A stretch of DNA of 64,000 bases from Cyanobacteria bacterium SZAS-4 (GCA_018266255.1 JAFEAT010000003.1:431888-495887); one strand, 5' to 3'. Positions 18,528-27,335 are shown, counted from the first letter of the stretch. Notes: generated by a model from the sequence alone, not told the origin. Numbers and translations: made by a program.

Positions 18528-18543
18528 GCCAGAACTTTGCCAA
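18528..18543 (+). promoter_or_regulatory. 16-bp element identical to 12141-12156
   Basis: GCCAGAACTTTGCCAA recurs exactly here, 48 bases before the chosen start of the PLD gene. It is followed by CTGTTAGG at a spacing similar to the TATAAC of the other copies. Confidence 0.5.
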
Positions 18544-18590
18544 ATTTCACTGTTAGGCTGAACTGGTTGTTGTTGCTAGCGGAGAAGTTG

Positions 18591-19712
18591 ATGTTAGCTC
18601 ACGAGCCGATAATCGAAGCTGAAAGTACGAGTAAGAGTTTAATCGACGAGAAAATTATGCTCGTGAAGAGGCTCGATGATGTGGAAAAACAAATTCAAAC
18701 ATTCAAGTATCTGACAGAGTTTTTGCAAAGAATGTCGCGCCTTGATAAACATCTGCAAGCGCCAGATCACACTTCTGATCTCGGTAAGTACGAATCAGCA
18801 GTTGCTGATCTTTCGGCGCTAAAGGCACGACTCAGCTATGTTCGTTCACAACGTTCAAAAGTGCGAGAGTTCGCGTGTTTCTTGGGACTGGCTGACACCA
18901 TTCCCGAATTAGAGCAAGAGATAACACGCCGCGCATGGAGAGTAGATCAGTTGTGCCGCAAGCTGAAATTGATCGGAAATCTCTCACTTCAGGAAGAGTA
19001 TCAAATACTCGACGATCACCTGGACGGATTAATGGCAAAAGGCTTTGCACCGGTAGCAGTGGCGAGTCAAATCTTGGCTCTGGAAACTGAGATAATTGAG
19101 ACCCATTATCGCTTAGCTATTGTTGAGGAGCAACTACAGCGAAAACAGAAGAAAAACGTAAGTGATTTTTCACCGCCACCACCACTACAACCGCCGCCGC
19201 CGCCGCCGCCGCCGCCGCAGAGCTATCCAAAACGACAAAGCTTATTTACGCATTTGAATTTTTGGGATTCGCTCGAAAGAGATCTAAATGCCGCACAAAA
19301 AGCGGTTGTGATCGTTAGCCCTTATTTAACGGTAAAGCGAAGCAAACAGTTTATCGAGACCTTCGAGAAACTTCTGAGTAGAAAAGTTGACCTGAAAGTG
19401 ATAACACTGCCTGAGAAATTGCAGACCGAGCATATGGTCGATCAGTCAACATCAGTAATTGAGTCACTCGTAGAATTGGGCGTTGAGATAAGTACGGTTC
19501 CGAAAATTCACCAGAAGATTATTGTCATTGATGACAAAATTTGTTGGGAGGGAAGCATGAATTGGTTGAGCCACCGGGATACGGCTGAACATATTCGACG
19601 CATAGACGATGCGGAATTGGTGGCTGAAGTCAACGCGAGTTTAGATATTTATGTAAAGGTGATCGATGCGCAGTTTGTCAATCAGCCTGCCGTGGTTACG
19701 ACCTGTCATTGA
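18591..19712 (+). CDS. coiled-coil protein with polyproline linker and C-terminal phospholipase-D-like (HKD) domain
   Basis: 373 residues from the ATG at 18591, preceded by GGAG. Residues 1-185 are charged and helical, consistent with a long coiled coil. A proline-rich linker follows, including nine Pro in a row encoded by nine CCG codons (19191-19217). The C-terminal ~150 residues are a PLD-like domain with one HKD motif: His307, Lys309 and Asp314 in IHQKIIVIDD, then Gly321-Ser322 and Asn324 (EGSMNW). A single HKD copy means dimerisation would be needed for catalysis, as in the Nuc nuclease. Similar domains sit at the C-terminus of some helicases. Nuclease or phosphodiesterase activity is likely; target unknown. 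Its 3' end overlaps the convergent FAD gene by 17 bp. Confidence 0.85.
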   Translation: MLAHEPIIEAESTSKSLIDEKIMLVKRLDDVEKQIQTFKYLTEFLQRMSRLDKHLQAPDHTSDLGKYESAVADLSALKARLSYVRSQRSKVREFACFLGLADTIPELEQEITRRAWRVDQLCRKLKLIGNLSLQEEYQILDDHLDGLMAKGFAPVAVASQILALETEIIETHYRLAIVEEQLQRKQKKNVSDFSPPPPLQPPPPPPPPPQSYPKRQSLFTHLNFWDSLERDLNAAQKAVVIVSPYLTVKRSKQFIETFEKLLSRKVDLKVITLPEKLQTEHMVDQSTSVIESLVELGVEISTVPKIHQKIIVIDDKICWEGSMNWLSHRDTAEHIRRIDDAELVAEVNASLDIYVKVIDAQFVNQPAVVTTCH

Positions 19713-21423
19713 GTATGTGTTCGACGATTATCTTTGAGGCGCGTTCGCAAAAATCTAAGCCGGAATAATCTGGATTGAAGCCTCCCATGTACGGGACTGC
19801 CATCAGATATATTTGATGGCTGGGCTCATTTTTCTTGTCGACCAGTTGAAAATAGTCTGAGATGTTTGCGCCGGCGACTTGCAAATAATAGTGGTCAGCG
19901 CTTTTTTTGATGTCTTTATTTTTGGTTCTCATCTTTTCTGCTTTGCCTTTCTTCTCATCTCTGAATGCCATTTTTGCAGCGCTGACGGTGCCGTCTTCTA
20001 CCAGGCTGCGGAAGGGAAAATCATCTACTTCCAGTCGCACTTGCCCTGTACAGTTGACGAAGGCTAAATAGTCAGCTGCATGAACCTTACCGGCTTCATC
20101 CTTGTAGCTGTATCTGAGTTTCGATTTGCCTTGACGCTTCCATGCTTTGACTTGTCCCGTGCCGCTGTCGGCGATCAATTCCAGCCTTCCTGCTTCATGC
20201 AGAGCCAATAGTTCCTGGCACGAACGTTGCGGCATGAAAGCGATAACGACCGCAATCAGTGAGCTGAGAGAATTCTGCAACCTCAGCATGTCTTCCGCCG
20301 ACAAGTGCTTTGCCGGATAGTTCATAGCAAAGCTAAGCGCTGCCAGCATTTCCTTCCAATAAATAGGTTGCTTCTTTTTTATGGATTTTTGTGATTCTTC
20401 GTACTCGTTGTGCAGTAATTCGAAAGGGTCTTTTCCTTCCCTTTGAGACATCATTTTTTCAACAAACATTTCTAAGTTGAGCTTTTCAATTTGTTTGTAG
20501 AACTTGGGAGCACTTTTGCGCAGAGGCTCTTTGAACCCATTTTTGAATAAGAAATCTAGCTCCAGAAATCCATCGTTCGCGATAATGTTCTTATCGATCG
20601 CCGCCTGCGCGATCACCGGCTTTGCAGCTGTATGTGGTTCTTCCATGTGGATTCGCACGCAAGGTAATAAGCCGTCTTTGGAATACATTACTATTCGGAA
20701 TTCGGAGCTTTTTTCATTCACCCGAAATTTGAGTTTTGAACCTTTCTTTTCCAACACTCCATTGCTTCGCATCAGAGTGCTTACAGCATCCACTGCGGTA
20801 AGAGAACTACCTCGTATGGCAATTGGCCCGTTGAAACGTTTTGCCAGTTTTGCGGGCGGATACGGTGAGTCAAAATAGTGCGGCACCTTTCCTTCCCTCT
20901 CTAAAGGCCAGTGGTGCCCGACGCTAATAATGACGTAATCGAACATTCGTGACTTTCGATCGCTAGTTACAACAACTACTTTCTTCTTATTGTTTTTTAC
21001 GTCGATTACGTGTGCTCTAAGATGCAGGTGCGTTTTCAACCCGACATCATTTGCTTTTTCTAGAAGGTCTTCGAACTGACTCTGTAGATAATGCCCAAAT
21101 AAAAGTCTTGGAATTGGCTTTTTTTTGTTAAACGATTTTCGCTCGATTCCAAATTCTTTCAGGGTACCCTTGGGAAGGGCTTTGATCCATTTATCCAGAG
21201 GAATGCTTAAACGAGGGAGTTCGTCTGCTGACACGTTTGTGAGAAGCATGTGATCAGCCCCTTTGGAACTGTACGGCATCCCGCGCCCTGGAGCATCGCT
21301 TGCTTCGAATATCTCAAGCTCGAATTCTTTAGCTTTGGCTGAGACCAGTTGTTGCAACAACATGAGGGCTGACGGTCCACCCCCAACGATCGCTATACGC
21401 CTTGACCTAACTGACGACGGCAT
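19696..21423 (-). CDS. FAD/NAD(P)-binding protein (FAD_NAD_binding_9 / COG4529-like)
   Basis: 575 residues from the ATG at 21423. The N-terminus is an FAD-binding Rossmann motif (RIAIVGGGPSALMLLQQLV), followed by FEASDAPGRGMPYS and HMLLTNVSADE, which are typical of COG4529 proteins. A VIISVGHHWP motif and the second site AIRGSSLTAVDAVSTLM around residue 190-205 complete the pattern, and NCTGQ lies near the C-terminus. Relatives are described as uncharacterised FAD-NAD(P)-binding proteins and some act in hydroxylation or siderophore-like chemistry; I cannot choose. It overlaps the upstream pseudokinase-like gene by 17 bp, so the two are translationally coupled. Confidence 0.85.
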   Translation of the reverse strand: MPSSVRSRRIAIVGGGPSALMLLQQLVSAKAKEFELEIFEASDAPGRGMPYSSKGADHMLLTNVSADELPRLSIPLDKWIKALPKGTLKEFGIERKSFNKKKPIPRLLFGHYLQSQFEDLLEKANDVGLKTHLHLRAHVIDVKNNKKKVVVVTSDRKSRMFDYVIISVGHHWPLEREGKVPHYFDSPYPPAKLAKRFNGPIAIRGSSLTAVDAVSTLMRSNGVLEKKGSKLKFRVNEKSSEFRIVMYSKDGLLPCVRIHMEEPHTAAKPVIAQAAIDKNIIANDGFLELDFLFKNGFKEPLRKSAPKFYKQIEKLNLEMFVEKMMSQREGKDPFELLHNEYEESQKSIKKKQPIYWKEMLAALSFAMNYPAKHLSAEDMLRLQNSLSSLIAVVIAFMPQRSCQELLALHEAGRLELIADSGTGQVKAWKRQGKSKLRYSYKDEAGKVHAADYLAFVNCTGQVRLEVDDFPFRSLVEDGTVSAAKMAFRDEKKGKAEKMRTKNKDIKKSADHYYLQVAGANISDYFQLVDKKNEPSHQIYLMAVPYMGGFNPDYSGLDFCERASKIIVEHILNDRS

Positions 21424-21901
21424 TTCGCTTCTTGCAGATCGCAAACGGTCTGTTGTTGGTGAGGATGCCGGTAGCCATCACGTCTGCGTTGTGCAGAAGT
21501 GCTGCTCTGGAAAAGAACTCGAGCAGCTGCACGTTTAAATCACTAGCAGTCGATTTGAGAATTATAAAAAGCACTTTTTCTTTAGTGAAAACATCCTTGG
21601 CGTTGAAAACTTCAACATGAGGATCTCGTACCAGCGTTTCCCATATTTCATATCGATTGCCGACTGATACGGTCGTGGGAATCTTATTCTTCGGACAGAT
21701 GTCTAACCATTCCGCCCAATCTGAGTTGCATTTGTCGCACCGGCTGCGCACACTGGTTTTGGCAGGTTTAGAGTTTCTGTCGTCGTCCAACACCAGAGTG
21801 TCTTCCGCCACTGGTGTCAACCTCAATTGCACTCCATCCTTCGGACAAACAGTCATATACTCGGTGTACATCGTGCTACAGCGCTCACAAACCTTGGCCA
21901 A
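21407..21901 (-). CDS. double zinc-ribbon protein with degenerate kinase N-lobe (pseudokinase fragment)
   Basis: 164 residues. Two zinc-ribbon-like units are seen: Cys5, Cys8, Cys19 ending CPKDG, and Cys55, Cys58, Cys69 ending CPKN. Residues ~80-160 align by eye with a Ser/Thr kinase N-lobe: NRYEIWETLV (compare RY-x-I-x-x-x-L-G), then FNAKDVFTKEKVLFIIL where active kinases have YKAKD...VA-x-K-x-L, then LHNADVMATGILTNNRPFAIC where they have LxHPNIVxVxDFG...PFLVM. The glycine loop is lost and the catalytic Lys position holds Ile. No C-lobe follows; the FAD gene begins instead. Probably a binding or regulatory module, not a kinase. Confidence 0.7.
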   Translation of the reverse strand: MAKVCERCSTMYTEYMTVCPKDGVQLRLTPVAEDTLVLDDDRNSKPAKTSVRSRCDKCNSDWAEWLDICPKNKIPTTVSVGNRYEIWETLVRDPHVEVFNAKDVFTKEKVLFIILKSTASDLNVQLLEFFSRAALLHNADVMATGILTNNRPFAICKKRNAVVS

Positions 21902-22257
21902 GATAAATCCTCGTCAACTCATCTTCTATGACAGGAGGCACAAGAATTCTGTTCCTACCAGAATAGTCTCATTTTGGATGTAACCTTTTGTCAACTTTGG
22001 TGCTACATAGTTTTTAACTCTGCATTGGTGGGCGATTCTCTCGTGTCGACTTCCAGTGACGGTGCCACCAGCCCGAAATATTGCTGTACTAGTTGCCGGT
22101 TTTCCCGGCACCAAAGATGAGCTCAGGAATCTCATCTACAGGTAGACAAGTGCGCGATTAATCTGTAACAGCTTGAATCCGCATTCCATTGATGCAAAGG
22201 TAGGTAGGTGCTAGTTGTTCGAGCGATCAAGAAATTTTCAAGGGAGTTTTTTTACGT
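21902..22257 (+). other. divergent intergenic region with two adjacent hairpins
   Basis: The 356 bp between the pseudokinase gene (minus) and the secreted protein (plus) hold two neat hairpins: TGCCGG/CCGGCA with a five-base loop at 22094-22110, and AGATGAG/CTCATCT with a nine-base loop at 22115-22137. They would lie in the 5' leader of the plus-strand gene if its promoter is upstream of them. They do not match a riboswitch class I know. Confidence 0.4.
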
Positions 22258-23055
22258 ATGAGAATGTCCAAACTTTATTCTGTGTCGTTGGGTCTAATTA
22301 CGGCACTGTCATGCACAATCGGTCAAGCTATGGCTCAGTCCGTTTCCATTCCTGCTGTGCCTAACACCGGAGCAACTGGAACTCCAGCTGAATGCGGAAG
22401 CGGTCAAGCATTTTTTCAAAGCACCAGCGGAATGCCACTCGTCACAAGACTGGCGACGTCATCGTCTGAATCCATTAACTTTGCCGGGCTGATCACGCTT
22501 GCTCCTAATTCTGCTGCTGATCCAACTAACCTCTCAACGCTATTGCCTATCCCTTATCAAGGTAATTTCACTCAATATCAGACTATTATTAATCCTGCCA
22601 ATCAAGGCGCTTTTGCTGTGCAGACATACGTTGCTTACAGCTATGTTAACGGCAACGGTGTCACTAAATATGGTGTCAGCCCAGTGCCGACGCAACAGTT
22701 TCAACAGACCACGAATCAAGGTTTGAAAGGCAAATCAGCAACAATCATCTATGTTTCAAATACAGATTTGGTCGGTCAAAGAGCCTCTCTGCAGAACTTG
22801 ATTGGCAATAACACTCCTGGCAATCAAGCCACCAACTTGACTTTGCTTGGAATTGGAAGTGGAATCTTCAGCAACGGTGGAGCCGTAGTTGACACATCAT
22901 TCAACAACTTCTCGTTGAACTCGACCGTCACATCAGCATTTCCTGCCGTAACAGGTGGCACTAACATTCCAGTCGGCAAAAACTTGGACAACGGTGCCAA
23001 CTTGAATTGCAACACTTTCATTCCAGGTGGTAGTGGAGCCGCAACAGTAAGATAA
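22258..23055 (+). CDS. secreted Asn/Gly/Thr-rich protein of unknown function
   Basis: 265 residues with AAGGGAG upstream and a clear signal peptide (LYSVSLGLITALSCTIGQAMAQ). The mature part is rich in Asn, Gly, Thr, Ser and Gln, with two Cys only (AECGSGQAFF and LNCNTFIPGG), one near each end, which could pair. The composition resembles extracellular or surface proteins. Likely abundant, as it has its own hairpin terminator just downstream. No family recognised. Confidence 0.75.
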   Translation: MRMSKLYSVSLGLITALSCTIGQAMAQSVSIPAVPNTGATGTPAECGSGQAFFQSTSGMPLVTRLATSSSESINFAGLITLAPNSAADPTNLSTLLPIPYQGNFTQYQTIINPANQGAFAVQTYVAYSYVNGNGVTKYGVSPVPTQQFQQTTNQGLKGKSATIIYVSNTDLVGQRASLQNLIGNNTPGNQATNLTLLGIGSGIFSNGGAVVDTSFNNFSLNSTVTSAFPAVTGGTNIPVGKNLDNGANLNCNTFIPGGSGAATVR

Positions 23056-23085
23056 TCATTTGCGAGAGTTAGCTCACGCAAAATA

Positions 23086-23133
23086 CATAGAAATCAAGAG
23101 TCAAATCAGTCCCTGGTTTGGCTCTTTTCTATG
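23086..23133 (+). terminator. long hairpin after the secreted protein gene
   Basis: CATAGAA at 23086 pairs with TTCTATG ending at 23133, and AAGAGTCAAA pairs with TTTGGCTCTT inside it (one G-T pair). It lies 30 bp past the stop. There is no long T-run after the stem, although the 3' arm itself is T-rich. Confidence 0.5.
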
Positions 23134-23356
23134 TCAGAAACTCAACGCAAGTCTGTGAACAAACGAGAAACACCTGGTCATATGGCGGCGAAAACAATTT
23201 AATTGAATCACTTGCCTGAAATTTCATCGAGAAAGCGTTATACGCGGCGTTAGAACAGCTCCTTTTCGGTTTTCTTGAAGTAAACTGGCTCGGGAACTTC
23301 TGTGCTGAGTAGTTCAGTCAGGTCAATATATATCCTGCAGGAAATTCAACAAAGAG

Positions 23357-25312
23357 ATGTGCGCAGCAGATAAATCGCAGTTCGAAGGGTCGCTTCTTCA
23401 ATCGATTCTTTCTTCACTTCATGATGCAGTTGTCGCCGTAGATCTGAAAGGACGGCTGATCTATTCGAATGAGCAGGCAAAGCGCCTTTTAAATTTGTCA
23501 CAGGAGAATGAATCCGCCGAAGTCCAAGACTCTGAACGCGCCACCCCTTCTGCTTTGGAGGTCATTCGTGACCTGAGCAGGCGCCCGGCCTGCAGGGCCC
23601 TGGCAGGTGAGGTCGTGGAAGACTGCGTGACGATTTACGGCGCGGCTGGACAGTTGCGGCGATTGATGGTTAAGTCGCAGCCGTTGTTCGACCAACAGGG
23701 CACTATTATCGGTGCGGTAGAGATGATGCGCGAAGTGACAAGCGAAATTGCCACAACAGAGCTCGAACCGCAGCAGCAGCAGTTGAAAGTCGAGCTGTTT
23801 CGACAGATGTTCGACATGATGCCCCAGCTGGGATGGACTGCTCATGCCGACGGTAATATCGACTGGTACAACCGTGGCTGGTATGAATACACAGGCAAGA
23901 CGCTTGAGGAGATGAAAGGCTGGGGCTGGCAAAGTGTTCACGACCCGAAATATCTTCCCTTGGTGAATGAGAAATGGAATCACAGCATAGAAACTGGAAT
24001 TCCGTTCGAAATGAAATTTCCACTTAAAGGCAAAGACGAAAAGTTTCGCTGGTTTCTTACGCGCATAAATCCGATGCGCGATGAAAGTGGTGCGCTGGTT
24101 CGTTGGGTCGGCATCAATACCGACATCCAGGACGAAATTGATATGCAAAATCAATTGAAGCAGATGTCTGAGGCCCTTCCGAGCGTGGTTTGGACGACTT
24201 CCGCAGATGGCTTTTGCAATTATTTGAGCCCGTTGTGGAAAGACATGACCGGTTTCGAGCCGTCAGAGTGTCTAGGTACAAAATGGCTCGAACTCTTGCA
24301 TCCGAGTGATCGAGATGCGGTGTGGGAAACATGGCAGCGCTGCGTTGAAAGCGGAACTAAGTTTGAGACCGAGTATCGCCTGCGGGGAAAAGATGGCAAT
24401 TACAGTTGGTTTCTCGCGCTTGGTGTGCCGCTCAGTGACGCGTCAGGAAATCTTTCTCAATGGCTTGGTTCACTCACAAATATCAACGATAAAAAGACTC
24501 GCAACGAAGAAATGGAGTTGATGGTCAACGAAAGAACCGCGCAACTGCAGGTTGCTCGCGATCTAGCCCTAGTTGCGAAATCGACCGCGGAAGAAGCTTT
24601 GGAGACGAAAAGCAGATTTATATCGACCATTAGTCACGAAGTTCGCACACCGATGACAGGAATTATTGGTCTTGCCGAGGTGATGTGCATTCAGGATCTT
24701 GGTGACGAAAACAATACTTGCATGCAAGCGATCTTCGATTCTTCAAAACGATTGCTGCAGCTTTTAAATAACGTGCTCGATGCTGCAAAATTGGAGACGG
24801 GCAAGGTCATGCTCGAACATCGAAGATTTCCTATACAGGTTGTGCTCGGTGATGTAAGGCAACTTATCAGACCGGAGGCTTCAAAAAAGAATCTGGAAAT
24901 AAGCGGCAGCTGCGACTCGGAAATTCCAGACGTGGTGTATGGAGACGAGTTCAGGCTCCGTCAAATTCTTCTCAACCTGGCTTTTAACGCAGTTAAATTC
25001 ACCAATGTTGGACGAGTTGATATTGGTGCCAAGCTGGTGAGCAAATCTGAAAATCGAGTCGTGATTCGATTTGAAGTTTTAGATACTGGCAGAGGCTTGA
25101 CCAGTGATCAGATTAGCCGACTGTTCCGACCTTTCGAACAAGCCGAGGTCAGTGTTGCAAGAGTGAATGGCGGAACTGGTTTAGGCCTGTCAATTTGCAA
25201 AGACCTCGTTTCCTTGATGGGCGGAACGATTGGAGTAGAAAGTAAGCCTGATTCAGGCTCCACGTTCTGGTTCGAGATCGCTTTCGATCTAGATGAAGTA
25301 TCTGAAAAATGA
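23357..25312 (+). CDS. cytoplasmic sensor histidine kinase with three PAS domains
   Basis: 651 residues with no transmembrane segment. Order: PAS 1 (about 10-125, ILSSLHDAVVAVDLKGRLIY), PAS 2 (about 150-265, GWTAHADGNIDWYNRGWYEY), PAS 3 (about 270-390, VVWTTSADGFCNYLSPLWKD), HisKA with His427 in STISHEVRTP, and HATPase with N box (RQILLNLAFNAVKFTN), G1 (DTGRGLT) and G2 (GGTGLGLSIC). All kinase boxes are intact. Its TGA stop overlaps the ATG of the response-regulator gene (ATGA), so the two are coupled and form a two-component pair. PAS 2 and 3 are of the PAS_3 type and might bind a cofactor. The phytochrome gene that lacks a kinase lies just downstream. Confidence 0.94.
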   Translation: MCAADKSQFEGSLLQSILSSLHDAVVAVDLKGRLIYSNEQAKRLLNLSQENESAEVQDSERATPSALEVIRDLSRRPACRALAGEVVEDCVTIYGAAGQLRRLMVKSQPLFDQQGTIIGAVEMMREVTSEIATTELEPQQQQLKVELFRQMFDMMPQLGWTAHADGNIDWYNRGWYEYTGKTLEEMKGWGWQSVHDPKYLPLVNEKWNHSIETGIPFEMKFPLKGKDEKFRWFLTRINPMRDESGALVRWVGINTDIQDEIDMQNQLKQMSEALPSVVWTTSADGFCNYLSPLWKDMTGFEPSECLGTKWLELLHPSDRDAVWETWQRCVESGTKFETEYRLRGKDGNYSWFLALGVPLSDASGNLSQWLGSLTNINDKKTRNEEMELMVNERTAQLQVARDLALVAKSTAEEALETKSRFISTISHEVRTPMTGIIGLAEVMCIQDLGDENNTCMQAIFDSSKRLLQLLNNVLDAAKLETGKVMLEHRRFPIQVVLGDVRQLIRPEASKKNLEISGSCDSEIPDVVYGDEFRLRQILLNLAFNAVKFTNVGRVDIGAKLVSKSENRVVIRFEVLDTGRGLTSDQISRLFRPFEQAEVSVARVNGGTGLGLSICKDLVSLMGGTIGVESKPDSGSTFWFEIAFDLDEVSEK

Positions 25313-25674
25313 CAAGCAAAGTGATACTTGTTGTCGAAGATGACCCAATTGTCAGATTAACGACTCAGAAACAGCTCTCCGCGCTGGGTTACAATTGCGT
25401 GACCATTGCTACTGGGGAGGAAGCCGTTGCTGCGGATCATTCCGAATTTGGATTGATTTTCATGGATATCGGTTTACCCGGAATTGATGGTACTCATGCG
25501 ACCTTGTTAATTCGTGAGCGAGAATTGCGTGAGGGTAGGCAGCGGATTCCGATAGTGGCGCTCACTGCTCACTCTGATCGCAGTCGATGCGCGGGCGCCG
25601 GCATGGACGATTTTTTGCAAAAGCCGGCCCTCCTCGATGACCTTCGGGGCATGATGACAAAATATATGTCTTGA
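25309..25674 (+). CDS. single-domain response regulator, partner of the upstream histidine kinase
   Basis: 121 residues, a lone receiver domain. Acidic Glu10-Asp11-Asp12, phosphoacceptor Asp53 (IFMDIGLP), Thr in PIVALTAHSD and Lys in FLQKPA are all present. It overlaps the kinase gene by four bases. Without an output domain it probably acts by binding another protein or in a phosphorelay. An acceptor of this type is often found next to bacteriophytochrome genes. Confidence 0.92.
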   Translation: MTSKVILVVEDDPIVRLTTQKQLSALGYNCVTIATGEEAVAADHSEFGLIFMDIGLPGIDGTHATLLIRERELREGRQRIPIVALTAHSDRSRCAGAGMDDFLQKPALLDDLRGMMTKYMS

Positions 25675-25795
25675 GAAATACCGCTTTCAAAGGCAAAAAC
25701 GTTTTCCAAAACGCATTTGCAAAAAGACACCTCCGAAGAAAACATCTCCGAGAAAATATCTGCGAAAAATTTCTCCTCGAAGTTAAGGACTCAAA
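25675..25795 (+). other. 121-bp spacer with short repetitive words
   Basis: Between the regulator and the phytochrome gene. It has a 14-bp palindrome (CGTTTTCCAAAACG, near 25697) and a run of similar words (CCGAAGAAAA, CCGAGAAAA, GCGAAAAAT). It ends with TTAAGGA, the ribosome-binding site of the phytochrome gene. Readthrough from the kinase operon is possible. Confidence 0.35.
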
Positions 25796-27310
25796 ATGGT
25801 CGATAACAACAAATTTGAAATCCATCCACAACCGCCGACTACGATCGAAAGTTGTGCGCAAGAGCAAATTCACATTCCAGGCTCAGTACAGGGCTTTGGT
25901 AGCCTGATTTCCTTCAATTACGAATTTGTTGTCACGCGTGTCAGTAAAAATATTGAATCTATTGTCGGAGTGGAAGCATCTAAAGTTCTGGGTTCGCGAC
26001 TCGATGATTTTATTCATCAGAAGCACTTACTGCGAATTAAAAACGCTTTGAAATTGCGCCAACAACTACTTCGATTCCCCCTTCTAGATGGATCAGAAGT
26101 GTACGCTTTGGTTCAGTATCTAGGAAATGAATTCTACGCAGATCTCTTGCACGAGCCTAAGAATTTAGACCCTGTGCTCGCGACACAAAAGTTCGTGACT
26201 GCGCTTGCCAAAACTACCACTCAAAAGCAATGTGCTCAAGCTATAACCGATGAAATTAGGTCTCTGACCGGCTTTGACCGCGTCAAACTCTATAAATTCG
26301 ATTCTGAGTGGAACGGTGAAGTCATCGCTGAATCGCGACGAGACGATGTGCCTTCATATCTCGGATTGCATTTCCCAGAATCAGATATTCCGGTTCAGGC
26401 ACGAGAACTCTACATTCGTAACCGCGTGCGAGTTATTGCTGATGTCGATGACGCGCAGTCACCCATCATTCAGTTACCTGGACTGGCACCTCTCGATTTG
26501 AGTTTTTCTTTTATTCGCAGTGTTTCGCCGATCCATTTGCAATATTTGCGGAACATGGGTGTAATGGCATCACTTTCTATCTCGATTTTTCAATCTAATA
26601 AATTTTGGGGATTGATTGCTTGCCACCACTACTCTGCACGAACGTTTGACACAGGCGACGAATCTTTTTTCAAAACAGTATCCATGCTTGCTTCAGCAAG
26701 AATGAGTGCCGTGCGAACTGTCGAAGAAGGGGCGGAATTGAAACTATCGCTCGACGTTCTGCACAACATGGTTAAGCATCTTGAAAAAGGTGATCCGAGA
26801 TTATTACTTGCCGATGACATTGGTCTAAAGAAGGTCGTCTACTCAACTGGTTTCGCAGTTGTGATGGATCGGCGGATAATAAAGCGAGGGTTGGTTCCAG
26901 AAGAACCGATTTTGCAAAATTTGGTCGAGTGGTTGGAGCGTGGAGCGGAAACGACTTTTGAATGTGAAGATCTGCCTGCTCGGTTCGGAGCCACTATCGG
27001 CGAACACACCTGCGGGCTACTTGCCTCCAAGATCGCAGGGCAGGAGCGCAGCTGGCTCATGTGGTTTCGCGTCGAAAGCCCGGAAGAAGTTAAATGGGCT
27101 GGTGATCCGTATCAACCGAAAACTAGCACCGAATATGGTGCGCGTCTTTATCCACGAACATCTTTCGCAATTTGGAACGAAACGCAACGTGGTAAATCAT
27201 TGCCATGGCAGTCGCACGAAATTAAAACGGCTACCGAGTTAGCCAATTTGCTAGCAGGCTCCAAACTTGTCGCTCTACCTGCTGGAGGACAAGAGCAACT
27301 GTCTGAATAG
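25796..27310 (+). CDS. bacteriophytochrome photosensory module (PAS-GAF-PHY) without a kinase domain
   Basis: 504 residues. The whole photosensory core is present: PAS with Cys20 just before EQIHIPGSVQGFG, the position of the biliverdin-binding Cys in bacteriophytochromes; GAF with FPESDIPVQARELYIRNRVR (equivalent of PASDIP) and SVSPIHLQYLRNMGV with the chromophore-pocket His; LWGL-like FWGLIACHHY; and PHY with WAGDP and the tongue motif YPRTSFAIW. It should bind a bilin and switch between red and far-red states. It stops in the helix after ETQRGKSLPW where a histidine kinase domain normally begins. The next DNA is a gene on the opposite strand, so no kinase follows even in another frame. A trans-acting partner, perhaps the PAS histidine kinase upstream, is inferred. 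Confidence 0.92.
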   Translation: MVDNNKFEIHPQPPTTIESCAQEQIHIPGSVQGFGSLISFNYEFVVTRVSKNIESIVGVEASKVLGSRLDDFIHQKHLLRIKNALKLRQQLLRFPLLDGSEVYALVQYLGNEFYADLLHEPKNLDPVLATQKFVTALAKTTTQKQCAQAITDEIRSLTGFDRVKLYKFDSEWNGEVIAESRRDDVPSYLGLHFPESDIPVQARELYIRNRVRVIADVDDAQSPIIQLPGLAPLDLSFSFIRSVSPIHLQYLRNMGVMASLSISIFQSNKFWGLIACHHYSARTFDTGDESFFKTVSMLASARMSAVRTVEEGAELKLSLDVLHNMVKHLEKGDPRLLLADDIGLKKVVYSTGFAVVMDRRIIKRGLVPEEPILQNLVEWLERGAETTFECEDLPARFGATIGEHTCGLLASKIAGQERSWLMWFRVESPEEVKWAGDPYQPKTSTEYGARLYPRTSFAIWNETQRGKSLPWQSHEIKTATELANLLAGSKLVALPAGGQEQLSE

Positions 27311-27335
27311 TCGGCTGAAGCAGGCATTTGGAACA

